Shown here: piece after piece, positions 60,678 to 64,000 of the stretch
How the letters are laid out: the number at the start of each line of letters is the position of its first letter
How positions within the stretch are numbered: position 1 is the stretch's first letter
Assembly: GCA_963850415.1 (NCBI GenBank)
Contig: CAWKLE010000003.1
Span: forward strand, 186,001 to 250,000
Direction of reading: 5' to 3'
Origin: VAXT01 sp963850415
GTDB taxonomy: Bacteria; Actinomycetota; Thermoleophilia; Gaiellales; Gaiellaceae
Length of the DNA stretch: 64,000 bases
Made by a program: the position numbers and the translations under genes
The notes under the pieces: model-generated
The model's database searches: none
The model's input: the letters and a program-made list of their open reading frames with translations, nothing else
Told to the model about the DNA's origin: nothing

Positions 60678-60725
60678 ATGATCCGACAACGCAGGCCCCG
60701 CGACCCGGCCCGGCGCCGGAAGTAG
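60678..60725 (+). CDS. 15-aa leader ORF after the riboswitch
   Basis: ATG at 60678 with GGAGGT (60665-60670) 7 bases upstream encodes MIRQRRPRDPARRRK and stops 9 bases before the methyltransferase start. The main gene has only a poor ribosome site, so coupling through this ORF is plausible. The Arg-rich peptide itself may have no function. Confidence 0.5.
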   Translation: MIRQRRPRDPARRRK

Positions 60726-60734
60726 GCTCCGCCG

Positions 60735-62545
60735 ATGGCCAACCGCCTGCTCGAGCGCCTCGTCGACGGCCCGCCGCTCGTCGCGGACGGAGGCATGGGC
60801 GTCCTCGTCTCGAGCGCCGCCCCCCGCGTCCGCATCCCCGAAGAGGCGAACCTGCGCGCGCCCGAGACCGTGGTCAAGCTCCACGTCGGCTTCATCCAGG
60901 CCGGCGCGGACGTGATCGAGACGAACACGTTCGGCGCGAACCGCCGCAAGCTCGCGGCCAACTACCTGGAAGACGAGCTCCACGCGATCAACAGCACCGG
61001 CGTCAAGCTCGCGCGCGAGGCGAGGGAGATCTCGGGCCGCGACGTCTTCATCGCGGGCTCGATCGGCCCGCTCGGCGAGCCGGGCATCGATCCCGACCAG
61101 CGTCTCGACCTCTTCGCCGAGCAAGCCGCGGTCCTCGAGGGCCGCGGCGTCGACCTCTTCGCCGTCGAGACCTTCTTCGACCTCGACGAGCTTGAATCGG
61201 CGATCGAAGCCGTCCGGAGCGTCTCCTCGCTCCCCGTGCTCGCCATGCTCACGTTCGACGCCGGCGCCGAGACGCTCTCCGGGCTCTCGGCCGCGCACGC
61301 CGCGGAACGGCTCCGTGAGCTCGGCGTGGCCGCGATCGGCGCGAACCACGGCGCGGGCATCCAGGCCGCACTCGCCGCACTCAGCGAGATGGGCGACAAC
61401 GGCCTCCCGCTCGCCGCGATGCCGAACATCGGGCTCGCGAGCATGGCCGGCAACCGCATCATCTACCCGCACGCCTCGCCCGAGTACTTCGCGGAGTTCG
61501 CAGCCCACGCGCGCAACCTCGGCGCCCGCGTGATCGGCGGCTGCTGCGGCACGACGCCCACCGAGATCGCGGCCATCGCCTCGGCGGTCAAGGAGGAGCG
61601 GGAGCCGAGCGCGCCGCTCGTGTTCGCGGAGCGTGAAGTCCACGTCACGGTCCCCGAGCAGCGCGAGGAGACCGAGCTCGCCCGCGCCTTCCGAGAGAAC
61701 AACTGGGTTCTCTCGGTGCAGATCGACCCACCGCTCGGCGGCAGCTACGCCGGGATGATCGACGTCGCGCGCGCCCTCAAGGAGTCCGGGAACGCGGGCT
61801 TCGTCGACATCAACGACAACGCAACAGCCCGCGCCGCCGCGAGCGCCCTCATGCTCGCGGTCGAGATCGAGCGCAGCGCAGCCGTCGAGACGATCCCCCA
61901 CCTGACGACACGAGACGCCACGATCATGGGCCTCGAGTCGCAGCTCCTCGGCGCGCACGCATGCGGCATCCGCAACGTGCTCTCGGTGACCGGCGACCCG
62001 CCGGAGGTCGGCGACTATCCCGGCTCCCGCGGCGTCTACGAAATCGACTCGATCGGGCTCGCGCACCTGATGGCGCGCCTGAACCGGGGCGAGGACTACA
62101 ACGGGCGGGCGATCGACGCGCCCACGTCGTTCCACATCGGCGTCGCGGTCAACCCGGCTGCGGACGACCTCGAGTCGGAGCTCGACCGCTTCCACCGCAA
62201 GATCGAGGCCGGCGCGCACTTCGCGATGACGCAGATCCTGTTCGACCTCGAGTACATTGACCGCTTCGTCGACCGGCTCGGCGGCGAGTGGCCGATTCCG
62301 GTCCTCGTTGGGATCTTTCCCGTCTGGAGCCACCAGCTCGCCCTCCGCCTCCACAACGAGGTGCCCGGCATCGTCGTCCCGCAGCCGGTGCTCGACGCAC
62401 TCCGCGACGCCGGGCCGAACGCAGCCGAGGTCGGGATGGAGATCGGCCGGGAGCTGCTCGAAGGCTCGCGCACCCGCGCGCAGGGCGCATACGTGGTCGC
62501 GCCGTTCCGCCGGCCGCTCGGCATTCTCGACCTGCTGTCCGAGGC

Positions 62546-62549
<4 letters not shown>
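60735..62549 (+). CDS. Bifunctional homocysteine S-methyltransferase / 5,10-methylenetetrahydrofolate reductase
   Basis: 604 aa. N-terminal homocysteine methyltransferase barrel (about aa 1-290): LVADGGMGV, GADVIETNTFGANR, AGSIGPLG, and the zinc pair GGCCGTTP near aa 270. The first zinc ligand, normally Cys in GxNC, reads GANHG. C-terminal MTHFR domain (about aa 315-604): TTRDATIMGLESQLLGAHA, NVLSVTGDPP, AHFAMTQILFD and VGIFPV. It would make methyl-THF and methylate homocysteine to methionine. Controlled by the SAM riboswitch. Overlaps the ftsH stop by 3 bases. Confidence 0.93.

Positions 62550-64000
<1,451 letters not shown>

Overview
The window is 64 kb of GC-rich bacterial chromosome. The organism is probably an actinobacterium, and the class Thermoleophilia is my best guess. 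The grounds are high GC, many GTG/TTG starts, DHA2 transporters, remnants of F420-type nitroreductase and TreT-like trehalose synthase genes, and a typical set of small actinobacterial proteins. This taxonomic call is inference from gene content.

Left flank (1-7.2 kb): a glycogen-debranching enzyme (cut by the window edge), an SDR oxidoreductase, a three-gene signalling cluster (soluble histidine kinase, HD-GYP response regulator, LuxR response regulator), a DUF1003 membrane protein, an aquaporin with a clean terminator, a haem-binding protein, and tRNA-Val, tRNA-Glu and tRNA-Lys.

Island 1 (7.2-17.2 kb): a 46-bp direct repeat of the tRNA-Lys 3' end marks attL (7207) and attR (17125). A frameshifted tyrosine integrase lies just inside attL. 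Cargo is stress and nutrient related: YbaK-type deacylase, DUF1918, CBS protein, a frameshifted small alarmone-synthetase-like gene, CBS-BON protein, PiT phosphate transporter with its DUF47 partner, a ureohydrolase, DUF1622, and a ferritin-like R2 protein cut short before attR.

Cassette-like array (17.3-22.2 kb): six single genes in both orientations (DUF1579-like protein, aminoglycoside adenylyltransferase-like protein, NAD(P)-binding protein, alpha/beta hydrolase, methyltransferase, VOC protein). Each is delimited by a ~25-nt repeat that is always in the same orientation. This is the least explained structure in the window.

Composite accessory region (22.2-51 kb): a five-gene serine hydrolase/MFS operon divergent from a giant LuxR-type ATPase regulator; an arsenic operon (DUF2180, arsR, arsA, arsR, acr3); universal stress proteins; P-type ATPases; a decayed ABC exporter; a polar amino acid ABC importer; and many gene fragments. 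Degenerate tRNA 3' ends at 22.2, 30.8 and 45.8 kb share a flanking motif with attL, and a copy of the DNA beside attR recurs at 50.9 kb. This suggests repeated integration and deletion. Every frameshifted gene I found lies between 7 and 46 kb; I saw none in the flanks.

Right flank (51-64 kb): peroxiredoxin plus DsbA-like oxidoreductase; small unknown proteins; GFA and DUF1361 proteins; an MFS-cyclic-nucleotide-domain fusion; a repetitive Asn/Gly peptide gene; a six-gene operon headed by a small unknown protein and an ECF sigma factor and ending in a subtilisin-like protease and a GAF protein; an SDR; and a SAM-I riboswitch with a 15-codon leader ORF upstream of a fused homocysteine methyltransferase/MTHFR. 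The window ends inside ftsH.
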